Below the pieces are notes generated by a model. The model was not told where the DNA came from. It worked only from the letters and a program-made list of their open reading frames with translations, and ran no database searches. 64,000 nucleotides of DNA, from contig KN805449.1 of NCBI GenBank assembly GCA_000818945.1, positions 35,378-99,377 of the forward strand, written 5' to 3'. The position numbers were made by a program, and so were the translations under genes. This DNA comes from Schizochytrium sp. CCTCC M209059. Lineage: Eukaryota > Sar > Bigyra > Thraustochytrida > Thraustochytriidae. This document shows positions 8,312 to 18,769 of the stretch, in pieces. Within the stretch, counting starts at the first letter, position 1; the number at the start of each line of letters is the position of its first letter.

Positions 8312-9829
8312 TCAAGAGGAAGGAGGAACTGGCGCAGAGGTGGTGGTGGATGTGGCAGATGGTTGAGACTGACCGTCCGCTTGTTTCTGAAAGTACTCAA
8401 CACTCTCCTGAAACCATGAATTGGGATGATTTCCTGCCTCGCGAGAGACGACTCCCGGATGAGCAGCCTCAAAATGCATACGGCAGGCAATTTGGGGCTG
8501 CTTCTCGCGCACCTTGGCGAGAATCGGCTCGATCTTATCAGAGGCCCCCGTACCAAGCTGACGCGCGAGCTGCGCACGAAGAGTGTGCTCCGAGGTGGAG
8601 CGGAATGGGCAGCCGTGGACCTCGCCCTGTGCAGTTGGTTGCTGCCCCGTGACAATTTGTACGCAGTTGCGTGGTGTGTAATTGGTGCGCTTACCCTCCT
8701 GGCCATAAGCGTGTCGAACGTTGTACGCGTACTTTTTGTTGAACTCTTCATGAGACATGGGTTTCTTTGTAAATTCGCGAGCAAAGAAATTGAGACAGTC
8801 TTGCATCGTGAGCCCGGCACCCTTGAGGAAGAGCTGGAACTGGAGTCGTCCAAAATGCTTGAGGTGGTGTTCGCGCTTAATGTGAGCGTGGCAGTTTCGC
8901 ATGCACAGGGGAAACGAGCGCGGGGCAAGCTCGTCAATGTTCTCCAGCGTGAGCGAAACCGACCCATCAGCGCCATTGCCGTTGCCTAAACCATAGCTTG
9001 GGCCCAGGTAGGCATTTTCGAGCTTTTTCAAAATCGGACGGATCCGCTCCTCTTGGCGTACATAAGGTAGAGATTTGTACGCCACCGCGAGCTTTTGCGA
9101 CATGGCTGCTCGAAAGCGCGACGAAAGAATGGACACCAAATCTGTCTCTGGAACAAAGGCAATGCCTCGATGCAGATAGACGGCGCGTTTGCTGACGAGG
9201 TCGAGGACTTCAGTGAAAGGAACCTTAAAGTACTGCACGCGGTCAAAGGCCTTGACTTGCGCGCCACGCCACGCATTTCCAGCCATGTAGACGCGCTCGA
9301 GCGGCGTACGATGGGTTTCGCGTTCAGTAGGGGACATGACGGAGAAGCCGAGGCCATTCTCATTCATAAACGCCTGGACTTCCTTCATATTGTGGCGCTG
9401 CGCAAACCTATGGCGAAAGAGAGCAAGTTCGAAGTTGAGAAAGCGCCGACGCAGATCCTCGGTGGCGCTAAATGCGAGTCGTAAGACCCAGTGCGAGGTA
9501 TTGTCCAAGCGTAGGTCATCCTGGGAACGCACGTCCATGTGAGTATCGCGAATAGCTTCGCGCATGATGGCACCGAGGTCACTCGCACCTCGTGCTTGTG
9601 CGTCCTCCACCTTGCTTAGTGCGCGGAGACGCTCTACGGCGAGGCCTTCAAAGTCATCGAGCGAGATGGCGTGTTCCGGCGGGTACTTGTACAGCGTCAA
9701 CCCGCTCACGTTGCCGTCGTTGTTGCCGCCGAGTGCAGGCACCCCGCCTTCGAACTTGCTGCGCTTCCAGCCGCCTACGGCTGCGCCGCCGGCCGTGCGC
9801 ACGCTCTTGCGCGCGCTCCCGAGCTGCAT
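8312..9829 (-). CDS. PRIM2: DNA primase large subunit
   Basis: 505 residues, single exon, close to the family length of about 510. It is the non-catalytic large subunit of eukaryotic primase, which with PRIM1 and DNA polymerase alpha makes RNA-DNA primers in the nucleus. The C-terminal iron-sulfur domain is complete: the four cluster cysteines are C309 (FPLCM), C389 (NCVQI), C407 (GCPF) and C449 (ACRMH), spaced 80/18/42, near the human 80/17/40. The stretches HLKHFGRLQFQLFLKGAGL and NVRHAYGQEGKRTNYTPRNC match the family's substrate-binding core. The N-terminal half carries the helical PRIM1-binding domain. The ATG at 9829 follows a plausible leader and is kept; the first 40 residues are low-complexity. 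The tail ends in Ser/Thr/Pro. Nothing unusual is seen. Confidence 0.95.
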   Translation of the reverse strand: MQLGSARKSVRTAGGAAVGGWKRSKFEGGVPALGGNNDGNVSGLTLYKYPPEHAISLDDFEGLAVERLRALSKVEDAQARGASDLGAIMREAIRDTHMDVRSQDDLRLDNTSHWVLRLAFSATEDLRRRFLNFELALFRHRFAQRHNMKEVQAFMNENGLGFSVMSPTERETHRTPLERVYMAGNAWRGAQVKAFDRVQYFKVPFTEVLDLVSKRAVYLHRGIAFVPETDLVSILSSRFRAAMSQKLAVAYKSLPYVRQEERIRPILKKLENAYLGPSYGLGNGNGADGSVSLTLENIDELAPRSFPLCMRNCHAHIKREHHLKHFGRLQFQLFLKGAGLTMQDCLNFFAREFTKKPMSHEEFNKKYAYNVRHAYGQEGKRTNYTPRNCVQIVTGQQPTAQGEVHGCPFRSTSEHTLRAQLARQLGTGASDKIEPILAKVREKQPQIACRMHFEAAHPGVVSREAGNHPNSWFQESVEYFQKQADGQSQPSATSTTTSAPVPPSS

Positions 9830-10451
9830 CGTCTGTCACCTCACCGTTAGGTTGCTCGTTTCGTCTCTGTTTGATTGTTTGTTTGTTCTTTGGGCCGCGG
9901 TCGTTAGGTTCCGGCGGCTCAGGCTGACAACAAAAAAACACAAAAAAACAAAAACAAAAAAGTCTGAGGTTCCGGTGGCTCAGGCTGACAACAAAACAAC
10001 AACAAAACAAAATAAAGATAAAAGTATGAGGTTCCGGCGGCTCAGGCTGACAACAAAACAACAAAAACATGAAAGTATGAGCTCGTCCGGCTGCGCAGAG
10101 TCTTCTTATTTTATTTTTAATCTGCAAGACCGAGCTGACAGTGAGTCCGGGAAAGCTCTCCGGTGAACCTGGCTACCTTCTGAGACTTGCATGCCACTGG
10201 CTCGTGGACAAATGAAAAGAAGTTGTCTTTGATTTGGTGTCGTCTTTTGTTTAGACACAGCACAGAAGTGGATGATGTCCTTGTTGGCCGAGCAAAGTCA
10301 CCTCGAGACCAGATGACAATTTGGCAATCTTCGTCTCGATACGTTGAGACTCAACATACAGTCAGAGAGTGAAAGGGATCGATCACAAGCGCACGCGTTT
10401 ATCTACAAGCGCGAGCGCGTTTACCTACAAGCAGTCTTCTTTCTTGCTTTC
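9830..10451. other. Upstream flank of PRIM2 with minisatellite
   Basis: Holds the presumed PRIM2 promoter, then the minisatellite at 9906-10079. After that I see no coding or RNA feature. Confidence 0.4.
9906..10079. repeat. 51-62-bp minisatellite, three units
   Basis: Three units each start with AGGTTCCGGCGGCTCAGGC plus TGACAACAAAA, followed by an A-rich tail of variable length (starts at 9906, 9967 and 10029). The GC-rich head is nearly invariant, while the A/C-rich tail changes length. Confidence 0.85.
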
Positions 10452-10509
10452 TTGTTTGTTTGTTTGTTTGTTTGTTTGTTTGTTTGTTTATTTGTTTGTT
10501 TGTTTGTTT
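10452..10509. repeat. (TTTG)n microsatellite
   Basis: About fourteen TTTG units with one TTTA variant. Confidence 0.95.
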
Positions 10510-11490
10510 CACTCGAAAATAGGATGCAACTTTATAACTTTCGATCATGGGAGTCTTGTCAAAAAAATAAATAACGCTGGGTTTTCTCGAGAAGCCTTTG
10601 CCCGGATCGTTTCAAACGTAGTCCTAAACTTAGACTTTGTACTGACTGCGAAAAGCAAGTGCACCAACAACGATTATTCTTACAAACGGCAATGCAGTCA
10701 AGTTGCATAGGACTACCAAGCAGTGCAAATCGATCAACCGGGAATATAACTCAAACCAAAGACGGGGTATGATGATGTCCCTCTCTGTGCGCGCGTAAGA
10801 GCTTCTTCATTCTTCTCATGCACGTGCGCATGCTCATGGTTGCAAAATACGAACTTTCAAGTGATTCATCATCAATGTCAAAGAAGACAGGTGTAGGGGA
10901 TTGGATCCCTTGTCATTGCACAACTACCTTAGCCCGAGGCATTGAGCGATCAATCTTAAATCGTCTGCGTGCAACGTGTGGGCAGGCGGGCAGAACGGCA
11001 GCTAAACGAAATTAATAAAGGGATAAGCGGCAAGACAAAGATGTCACGGAGTGATGTCAGGCCGACCCCCGTAAATCTCGCGAGTACGGCCGCCGGTGGC
11101 CAATGCGATTTTTTTTCCCCAGCCAGGCGGCAGGCGAGCCATCGCCTCACTGAGTCAAGAGTCGCACATTGATCACTTCTCATGAGATGGAGCAAAAGCA
11201 TCCACGCGCGAGGCGGGGCATTTGACTGCCAGACGGCTCTAGATGTGATAATGCGACCTTCAAAATTGCGCTCTACTCACCTTGGCTCAAGTCGAGATAG
11301 TTGGAGAAGGGGGATAGAGGGAGAGGGGAAGAGGGGGAAGAGGGGGGGGTCCATACGACGACCATTTTCTCCACACCCCAACCCCCATTCAAGCATTGCT
11401 TGATCCATCCGATCCGTCCATTTGGTGCAAGATGGGCTCGCACGAATGCGCGGCAATCTCTCATTTCGTGGCACAGCAAACGCAACGCCC

Positions 11491-11530
11491 AGGCAGGCAG
11501 GCAGGCAGGCAGCGCTCGCTCGCTCGCTCG
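11491..11530. repeat. (AGGC)n followed by (GCTC)n
   Basis: Five AGGC units (11491-11512) directly followed by four GCTC units (11514-11530). Similar tetramers recur at 12033-12057 and 40095-40133. Confidence 0.9.
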
Positions 11531-12032
11531 CAAACTGCCATCTCCGAGTCCCTGCGCGGCCCCACTCGCCCAAACAGCGTGGAAGGCGCCTCCCCCGCTG
11601 TCTCAAACTTACTTTCCTACCCTCGTGTGCACCGCCACCACCACCAGCTTACACTACCGCAGAGGGTGTCCCGAAAGGGGCTACGGCAGATCTCTCGCTC
11701 CGCGCCCCCCTTCATCCCGTTGTCCCCGCTGGAGAAGTACTAAGGACCCCGTACATTCGCGCATCCGCTGCACGCGCCCCGGAGCAACCAAGTGGCCAGC
11801 CTGCGCAGAGCAGCGCAGAGCAGCGCAGAGAGCGGCCGCGCGACCGACGACGCCTTGGCGCACGCCGCCAAAGCCCACCCGCGGAGAAGCTGCAAGGTCG
11901 CCGCGCCGCGGCCCTCGGGTGTTTGCTCCTCAGGCCGTGGCCTTGTGCTTGCCAGCTCGCTTCCGCGCCAGGTTAACTAAGGGAGAGAAGGGCAGACCTG
12001 AGACCTCCGGCTCCTCCGGCCTGGTTCGCTCG

Positions 12033-12057
12033 GTCGCTCGCTCGCTCGCTCGCTCGG
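12033..12057. repeat. (GCTC)n tetramer repeat
   Basis: Six GCTC units in the GC-rich region upstream of the GPCR gene. Confidence 0.9.
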
Positions 12058-12450
12058 CAGGCGCGACGCAGACACCGGCGCAGAACGCGGCGGTCCGGGC
12101 GGCCAGGCAGGCAGCCAGGCAGCGCGGCCGAGCCGGAGGCCCGGACTTGGAGAGAGCGCAGCGCAGGGCAGGCATCCTCATCCATCCTCATCCATCCGTG
12201 CCTCCAACTTGAACTATCGAGGTTCAAGCATTCCATCCGTCCGAGTCCGTCCATCCCGAACGCGGCAGCAGCTCGCGTCCGCGCGTTCGCTCCAAAGCAG
12301 AGCGGCCTCGCCATCCAGCCAGCCCGGCAGGCAGACGCCGTCGCGAGGACGCGAAGACGAAGGCGCGGCTCGGCGCGGGCACGTTTGAATCGCCGTGGCT
12401 CGCGGCAAGAGGGACCGGCCAGGCACGCAAAGAAAGCCAGGCACGCACAC

Positions 12451-12571
12451 TCAACCAACCAAACAACCAAACAAACACACAACCAAACGAACAAACGAAC
12501 GAACAACCAAGCAAACAAACAACCAACCAAACAAACACACAATCAAACAAACAAACACACAGACACAAACA
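12451..12571. repeat. A/C-rich (AACC/AAAC)n repeat
   Basis: Imperfect ACCAAACAAACAA-type repeats about 220 bp before the GPCR ATG. They translate to Thr/Lys/Asn/Gln low complexity, which is why I do not start the GPCR upstream of them. Confidence 0.9.
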
Positions 12572-12787
12572 GCCGCCGACCCTGGCTCACAGGCCGAAAG
12601 GGAACTACTAGCTAGCAGCTGGCCAGCGGCGCAACACTCCCGCTTTCCGCAGGGCAGGGAGGGAAGGCGGAGCAGGGCCCAGGCAGGCCAGGCCCCGGTC
12701 GGTCGCGAGGCCGGAGGCGCGGCGCGAGGGCGCAGCCAGACGCGGCAGGCGCGGCGCGAGGGCGCGGGCGCGGGGACGCGAAGCGCC

Positions 12788-15451
12788 ATGGCGTCGAAAA
12801 CGGTGGCTCTCTTTTCGAGGTTGAGTCTCGAAGGCGGCGAAGCGGCGGAAGACTACTGGCGGGCGCTCGTGGTGAGCAGTCTTCTTGGCCTCTATGAGCA
12901 CTGCGGCCCGGACGGCGACAAAGTGAACATCCTCCTGAGGGACACGGGGAGTAATCCTGGAGACGCCATCGACAAATTTCTCAAAGTGGAGCTCAATGAT
13001 GAGGGGGGCATCGATGCCATCGTGGGTCCCTCGCTTTCGGCCGTTGCCGTGCCGCTGTCCACGCTGGCCGGCGTGCGTGGCGTCCCGACGGTCTCTTTTA
13101 GCGCCACGTCCCGCGACCTCAGCCCAGACTCGCTCTTTGCACGCGTGCTGCCATCAGACGCAGAAACGGCCATCGCCCTCTGCGCCATGCTCGACAAAGA
13201 AGGCGTCGGCAACGTGGCTCTTGTTTTCACTGACGACGACTACGGAACGGCTTATCGCGACGCGCTCGATGATGCATGCACCAGCCTCGATATCAACGTT
13301 TTCGCCACCAGTTTCCAGCAGGGATCTGATACCTCAATCAAGTTTGCAATGGACTACATCAAGGGCCTGGGTCTTAATATTGTTATTACGGTCGCCTTTT
13401 CAGAGTCGCTCAAAGAAATCTTTGACCACAAGGCCTCAGACGAGCAAGTTTTTATCGGAAGCGATGCCGTAACCATCGACGGACTCGAGACCTTGATCGC
13501 GGAAGACCCCGAGTACTGGGGCGCATTCGTGGAGAGCAAGCTCATGCGCATCCAAGCCACCGGGTACAACGAAGGTCAGGCATACAAGGACATGGAGGTG
13601 CGCTGGACAAAGCTGGCAGAGAATGCGACCTTGCTGGAGTTCTTTAACGAAAAACTGGCGAGCGCCAACACCTCACTCGTGGATGCCGCCTTCTTCAATG
13701 AAACCCTTGACGCCATGCATGGCTACGTTCCATTTGCCTACGACGCAAGCCGCATCGTTTGCTCCTCAATACTCAGTTCCTCATCGGTCCGACAGGCCGA
13801 CTGGAAAAGCAAAGTTGAGGCCGGGACTGCGCTCTGGGAGAGCATTGTGGATTATGAGTTTGCCGGTGTTTCGGGCAACGTGCGCATTGACGCAGAAACG
13901 GGCACTCGCAACGTTGAGTCCTCGAACTTTGTGATGGAGCGTTTCAGTATCGGTAGCAGCATTGCTGCGGTGCCGGCTGCGTATTATTTCGGCAGCGACG
14001 GTTGGGTCTTTGAGACCTCCGCGAACCTCACGCTGCCACCGGACGTGGACGTCCATCTGGAGGCAAATTTTATCACAGCTGGCGCGAATGGAGCATCCGT
14101 AGCGCTGGCCGTGCTTCTCATTCTTTGGAGTCTGGGGCTCATTGTCTTCACGTGGTTGAAGCGCAAGACGCGTATCCTTTCCCGCGCGCAGCCGACCATA
14201 CTCATAAGCTTTCTCATGGGCATTGCAATAAGCTCGTGCAGCCTCTTTTTCGTTGGCATAGAGGATGTGGATGGCTTTAGCCAAGAGTTTCAAAACTTTT
14301 CCTGCATGGCTGTTTTTTGGTTCTGGAGTATTGGCACCGTGCTCACGTTTGGGGCGCTTACTGCCAAACTGTACCGCATCTATCGCATATTCCACAACAA
14401 GGCCCTCCGCAGAATTCACATTACTAACATGCACCTATATACAGCATTAGGCGTTGTTGTCGCCGTGGACGTTCTCATCCTCACCGTGTGGACAGCTGTC
14501 GACCCGCTTACGTGGGAGCGCGCGGTGCAGTCGGAGGACAGGTTCAACAACCCTACTATCACCTACGGACAGTGTACCTCGGAGCGGGAGACCGTCTTCA
14601 TGGCCATCCTTTTTACCTACACCTTTGCGCTCTTTATTGTGGGGGCCGTCTTCTCGTTCATGGTGCGCAATACGCCGTCCGAGTTTCAGGAAAGCACGCA
14701 TATCGTCATCAGTTTGGTCTCGCAAGTGCAGCTGTACTGCCTTGGATTCCTCATTCTCTTCATTTTCCCCAAAATGAATTCGCTCGCGCGCTTCATGGTG
14801 ATGACGCTGGTCATCTTTTTCAACAATCTGCTACTGACTCTGGTCATTTATGTGCCAAAGTTCGTGGCCATGTACAACAACACAAACCGCGCCAACTCTC
14901 TCAACTCCTTTTCGCAGCAGCATGCAACTTCACAGCAGCAGCAGCAGCAGCATCAGGCAAAGGCAATAGGTCCCTCGTCTCGCATCAAGCCTCAGCGTTC
15001 CTCCGCCACGGATTTGGTCCGCTCCGAGGTGCAGTCCGGGGCGAGTCCCTCTTTGTACGAACTGCGTCATTACCCATCGAGTCTCGAAGGCTTCAACCGA
15101 CGCGACGCGTCCGTCCAGGTTCGCTTTCATTCGGGCCACCTCGAGTCTGACGTGCAGACGCAACTCATTCCGGGTTCCATCTTGCACGAAGCAGACGAAG
15201 ATGCAAGCAGCGGTAGCGGGAGTGCGCCTGTCGATGCACCCGACGATCTTGACGATGAGGAGCCGAACTCCTTTGTGCAAACGATCATAGAAGCATCTGT
15301 GGCGACTGAAGACTCTGACAACGACACGGACAACGAAGAGGATGGCGACGATGGTGACGATGAGGCCAGCACCGACAACACCGGCAGGGACAGTCATGAC
15401 AGGGATGCTGATGGCACGAGCGGAAGCCAGCTCCCTCTTTCCATTGCCTAA
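12788..15451 (+). CDS. Class C G-protein-coupled receptor, GABA-B-like
   Basis: 887 residues from the ATG at 12788 (context GCGCCATGG). Residues about 45-420 form a Venus-flytrap ligand-binding domain of the ANF-receptor/periplasmic-binding type: GPSLSAVAVPLSTLAGVRG, VPTVSFSATS and VALVFTDDDYGTAYRDAL are typical. Seven membrane segments follow, from about 436 to 692. TM3 ends in TAKLYRIYRIF and TM7 in YVPKF, both marks of class C receptors related to GABA-B and Dictyostelium Grl proteins. There is no cysteine-rich domain, as in GABA-B. The tail has a poly-Gln stretch and ends very acidic and Ser/Thr-rich. No signal peptide is visible at the chosen start, so a first exon upstream may be missing. 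The receptor should sit in the plasma membrane and signal through heterotrimeric G proteins. The ligand is unknown. Confidence 0.9.
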   Translation: MASKTVALFSRLSLEGGEAAEDYWRALVVSSLLGLYEHCGPDGDKVNILLRDTGSNPGDAIDKFLKVELNDEGGIDAIVGPSLSAVAVPLSTLAGVRGVPTVSFSATSRDLSPDSLFARVLPSDAETAIALCAMLDKEGVGNVALVFTDDDYGTAYRDALDDACTSLDINVFATSFQQGSDTSIKFAMDYIKGLGLNIVITVAFSESLKEIFDHKASDEQVFIGSDAVTIDGLETLIAEDPEYWGAFVESKLMRIQATGYNEGQAYKDMEVRWTKLAENATLLEFFNEKLASANTSLVDAAFFNETLDAMHGYVPFAYDASRIVCSSILSSSSVRQADWKSKVEAGTALWESIVDYEFAGVSGNVRIDAETGTRNVESSNFVMERFSIGSSIAAVPAAYYFGSDGWVFETSANLTLPPDVDVHLEANFITAGANGASVALAVLLILWSLGLIVFTWLKRKTRILSRAQPTILISFLMGIAISSCSLFFVGIEDVDGFSQEFQNFSCMAVFWFWSIGTVLTFGALTAKLYRIYRIFHNKALRRIHITNMHLYTALGVVVAVDVLILTVWTAVDPLTWERAVQSEDRFNNPTITYGQCTSERETVFMAILFTYTFALFIVGAVFSFMVRNTPSEFQESTHIVISLVSQVQLYCLGFLILFIFPKMNSLARFMVMTLVIFFNNLLLTLVIYVPKFVAMYNNTNRANSLNSFSQQHATSQQQQQQHQAKAIGPSSRIKPQRSSATDLVRSEVQSGASPSLYELRHYPSSLEGFNRRDASVQVRFHSGHLESDVQTQLIPGSILHEADEDASSGSGSAPVDAPDDLDDEEPNSFVQTIIEASVATEDSDNDTDNEEDGDDGDDEASTDNTGRDSHDRDADGTSGSQLPLSIA

Positions 15452-16146
15452 TACTGAGCAACGAGCATCGCTTGCTGTGTGGAGACATATTATGAGAGAC
15501 ACGCGAATGCGTATTCTTGTCTTCGGCGTCAAGGCCCCCGCAAGGGAAGAATGTTCTTGGGTGAACTTCTTCCTTCCTTTCTTTGCTTTTCTTCTTTACT
15601 CTGTCTTTTGTTTTTACCCAAGGAAGACAACCTGCGGTGCCTGACGGTGATCATGGAAAATATATATGGAGGACTCTGCGAAAGAGAGACAGACATCACC
15701 CACTTAAGTCGTTCTTTTCGTTGAAGACTTGCAACAAGTAATCTTTCTCTGTCTGTATGGGCTGACAGACGGATAGACTGATCGATCAATTGGCTGACAT
15801 GTGAATGAACGAATGTATGAATGTATGAAAGACTGTGAACGAATGAGAAAATAGAAGAGGAACAGAACGTGAATACCACCCATTAGTCTGGATTTAATTT
15901 TTTTTCTTGTAATTTCGCTTTGCCTTTCGCTGCATTCTTCGAGGTTACTTAGAGCCGCAATAAGCTCAATTCTAGGACAGAGAAAAGAGGCGCCACAGGC
16001 AAAGAAGAAGACCTGGCTTAAACCCCCTCACCCAGACCCACGTCATCACAACGCAGGCGAGGTCCATGCAACCCACTTCAGAGACGGAAAGTTCCAAATG
16101 GTCCAAATGGTCCTACATGCTACTACGGGTCAACAGCACACGCAAC
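15452..16146. other. Convergent intergenic region between GPCR and eIF5A genes
   Basis: Holds the 3' ends of both genes. Short GAATGTATGAATGTATG-like repeats lie near 15800-15840 and a poly-T tract near 15897. No gene is seen. Confidence 0.4.
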
Positions 16147-16632
16147 TTAGGCGGCATCCTGCTCCTTGTAGTCGGTGATGACCTCGGAGTCCATGGCCTT
16201 GGTGACGGTGACAGAGACGTCCTTGCCGGCATCAAGGGCGGCGTGGATCTTATCACCGAGATCAGAGTCCGGGGAGTTCGAGTCGGGGCACTTGAGATCC
16301 TCGCGGGTCTCGCCGGCCTCGTCCATGAGGGAGCAGAAGCCATCCTCGGACACGTCGAGAAGGGTGTACGTGGAGACGGTCACAAAGGGGGCGGTCATGT
16401 TGTGCGACGTGGGGGAGATATCGACCTTCTTGGCGCCGGTGAAAATGTCAAGGCCGGTGATGTTAGCCTTGGCGTGACCGTGCTTGCCGGTCTTCGAGGT
16501 GGTCACTTCGATCACCTTGCAGGGGAAGCCCTTGAGCATGACGATCATGCCCTTCTTCACCTCACCGGCACGGATGGGGTACGTCTTCTCGGCGACCTCG
16601 CCGGCAGACTCGAACGTCTCGACCTCAGTCAT
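16147..16632 (-). CDS. EIF5A: Translation initiation/elongation factor eIF5A
   Basis: 161 residues, the usual eukaryotic eIF5A length, single exon, start at the ATG at 16632-16630. The hypusine loop TSKTGKHGHAK places the modified lysine at K50, as in human. The N-terminal SH3-like domain (RAGEVKKGMIVMLKGFPCKV) and the OB-fold C-terminal half with SHNMTAP and DYKEQ are complete. The protein binds the ribosomal E site and helps peptide bonds at difficult stretches such as polyproline. It requires deoxyhypusine synthase and hydroxylase, not present in this window. Its codon use is strongly C/G-ending, fitting a highly expressed gene. Upstream on the minus strand, TTGAACAG followed by GTTCC could be the end of a 5'-UTR intron (inference). 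Confidence 0.97.
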   Translation of the reverse strand: MTEVETFESAGEVAEKTYPIRAGEVKKGMIVMLKGFPCKVIEVTTSKTGKHGHAKANITGLDIFTGAKKVDISPTSHNMTAPFVTVSTYTLLDVSEDGFCSLMDEAGETREDLKCPDSNSPDSDLGDKIHAALDAGKDVSVTVTKAMDSEVITDYKEQDAA

Positions 16633-17264
16633 TTTTGCTGTCTTGGTGGTTACGGAAGGGTGAAGGTTAAGGATGCGAACTGTGGAACCTGTTCAATGTA
16701 AGTGCAGCACAAGAGTCTCTCGCGTTAGTGGTTTGCTTCTTCATGTGAGTTGTGTTGTGCACCTCGCCACGGCGTCTGTCAACTCAACTCTCCGTCGGTT
16801 CCCAAGCAGTTACCTGCAGGGGAGAAGAAGGAGAGTAAAGCGAATGATTCAATCGATTCATCGACGAATAGACACATGGATGGATTTGGATGGATAGGAA
16901 AGCCTGCCTGATGCACAACCGAGCGAGAGAGATTTAAAAAAAAAAGGAGATGCAGGGCCGTCGCCAGCTTCACCCCCCTATACTTCTCCCTGAGCGCCGG
17001 GGCAAACGCACGGCCTCCTCGACGCTCGCTCGAACACGCGCACACATGCAGAGGCGATCAGCCGGGCAGCGCGGTCACGCGGTCGTGCAGAGTCCAGGCT
17101 CCACGGACCGCGCGAGCGCGGGCGCGGGCGCGGGCGCGGAGGCGAAGACGGGCTTCGGTTCGTTCGCCGCTCGTTCGAAACTCAGGCCCCATCGATTTCC
17201 ATCCCGTTCCTCCGCTCTTGCCTTCGCGCGCGGACGCGGGCGGGGCGCGAGCGCGACGCGTTCC

Positions 17265-17797
17265 NNNNNNNNNNNNNNNNNNNNNNNNNNNNNNNNNNNN
17301 NNNNNNNNNNNNNNNNNNNNNNNNNNNNNNNNNNNNNNNNNNNNNNNNNNNNNNNNNNNNNNNNNNNNNNNNNNNNNNNNNNNNNNNNNNNNNNNNNNNN
17401 NNNNNNNNNNNNNNNNNNNNNNNNNNNNNNNNNNNNNNNNNNNNNNNNNNNNNNNNNNNNNNNNNNNNNNNNNNNNNNNNNNNNNNNNNNNNNNNNNNNN
17501 NNNNNNNNNNNNNNNNNNNNNNNNNNNNNNNNNNNNNNNNNNNNNNNNNNNNNNNNNNNNNNNNNNNNNNNNNNNNNNNNNNNNNNNNNNNNNNNNNNNN
17601 NNNNNNNNNNNNNNNNNNNNNNNNNNNNNNNNNNNNNNNNNNNNNNNNNNNNNNNNNNNNNNNNNNNNNNNNNNNNNNNNNNNNNNNNNNNNNNNNNNNN
17701 NNNNNNNNNNNNNNNNNNNNNNNNNNNNNNNNNNNNNNNNNNNNNNNNNNNNNNNNNNNNNNNNNNNNNNNNNNNNNNNNNNNNNNNNNNNNNNNNN
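17265..17797. other. Assembly gap, 533 N
   Basis: Unknown bases. The left side is GC-rich (CGAGCGCGACGCG) and the right side starts in a (CAAT)n repeat, so repeat content probably caused the break. Confidence 1.
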
Positions 17798-17818
17798 CAA
17801 TCAATCAATCAATCAATC
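17798..17818. repeat. (CAAT)n repeat at gap edge
   Basis: Five CAAT units immediately after the gap, followed by CAGTCAATTAGTCAGTCAG-like sequence. Confidence 0.9.
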
Positions 17819-18000
17819 TTAATCGCTCACAGTCAATTAGTCAGTCAGTGTGCCAATCCAAATCAACCAAATCAATTGGAATCGATCAGAGGCAGTCGAG
17901 GTCGACACAACCGCCAATGAAACTTTTCACTTCTTTCCCACTCGCCTTTTCTTCCTTTATACTTTATTTTACGTATCTCTTAACTTTTTCTTTTCTCATC

Positions 18001-18035
18001 TTTTGTTTTCTTTTGTTTTCTTTTGTTTTCCTTTG
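18001..18035. repeat. 10-bp repeat TTTTGTTTTC
   Basis: Three and a half units of TTTTGTTTTC in a pyrimidine-rich stretch. A (TTC)n tract follows at about 18464-18484. Confidence 0.9.
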
Positions 18036-18769
18036 TCTGCCTGAGGATGGAGCGGCGCGTGCCGCCTTAAAGCGAGGCGGAGACTGCGGCTGAAGCCGGG
18101 GAGATGCCGGCCCAGGTAAGGTGGGGCATGGCGCCGGGGGGGAATGGGTGGACGCTGGCGCGGAAGACGCCCAGGCCTAGCGACAAGACGCGCGAGAGCG
18201 GGGCCAAGAAGGCCTTCGAGAAGCATGACCTCTGCGCCTCGAGCGCCGGCGCGAACGCAGCGCTTCACTCACCTTGTCGAGTCAGTGGTGTGGCGGCGAG
18301 AGGTGCGGCAGGCTGTGAGTGAGGGGAAGGTGAGCGTCATCGCGTGCTAAAATCACAGGTGTGCGTTTGGGGTTGCGCACTCACCCTTTAAGGCCGCGCA
18401 AAGGTCAAGACTCGAATAGGCCTACCTGTCCTCTTCTACGTCGTTTGATCATTATCATCATCATCTTCTTCTTCTTCTTCTTCGACGATGGGTATAGAGA
18501 GAAACAAACATGGTTTCATGTTATGTTCGAGTGTGTTGTCGGCAGCGGATCGCAAGAGTCAGGTTGTCGAGGAGGACCATGATGATGCACTCGGGATCGT
18601 TAAAACTCGACATGTCCTTCTTGAAAGAGATTCAATGCTGACACTACTACGTACGTATATACATACACTCAAAACACAAAGACACACCAAATGTAATGCA
18701 GCGTGCAAAGCATTGCAAACATTGGAAAGGATCGACGATAAAGCATTATGGTAATCGAAGCAATCAGCA

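Larger units (their letters stand above)
10510..12787. other. Non-coding, GC-rich upstream region of the GPCR gene
   Basis: No frame with family resemblance. From about 11300 it becomes very GC-rich and repeat-laden: a G/A-rich tract at 11300-11350, AGGC and GCTC repeats at 11491-11530, a GCAGAGCAGC repeat near 11808-11835, (GCTC)n at 12033-12057, and an A/C-rich repeat at 12451-12571. The long open frames are a side effect of low stop-codon density. Confidence 0.5.
16633..18769. other. Non-coding region containing the assembly gap
   Basis: Includes the eIF5A promoter side, a CpG-rich stretch to 17264, the gap, and repeats after it. Frames crossing the gap are artefacts of N's. A GC-rich stretch at 18040-18350 has open frames on both strands but no recognisable protein. 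Confidence 0.5.

Noticed and set aside
12395..12787. N-terminal extension of the GPCR frame to 12395
   Set aside because: Encodes Thr/Lys/Asn/Gln low complexity from an A/C repeat and lacks a signal peptide; the ATG at 12788 with GCGCCATGG context is better.
17050..18093. Long frames of 208-291 codons crossing the gap
   Set aside because: They are open only because N's contain no stop codons; flanking residues are repeat or GC-rich low complexity.
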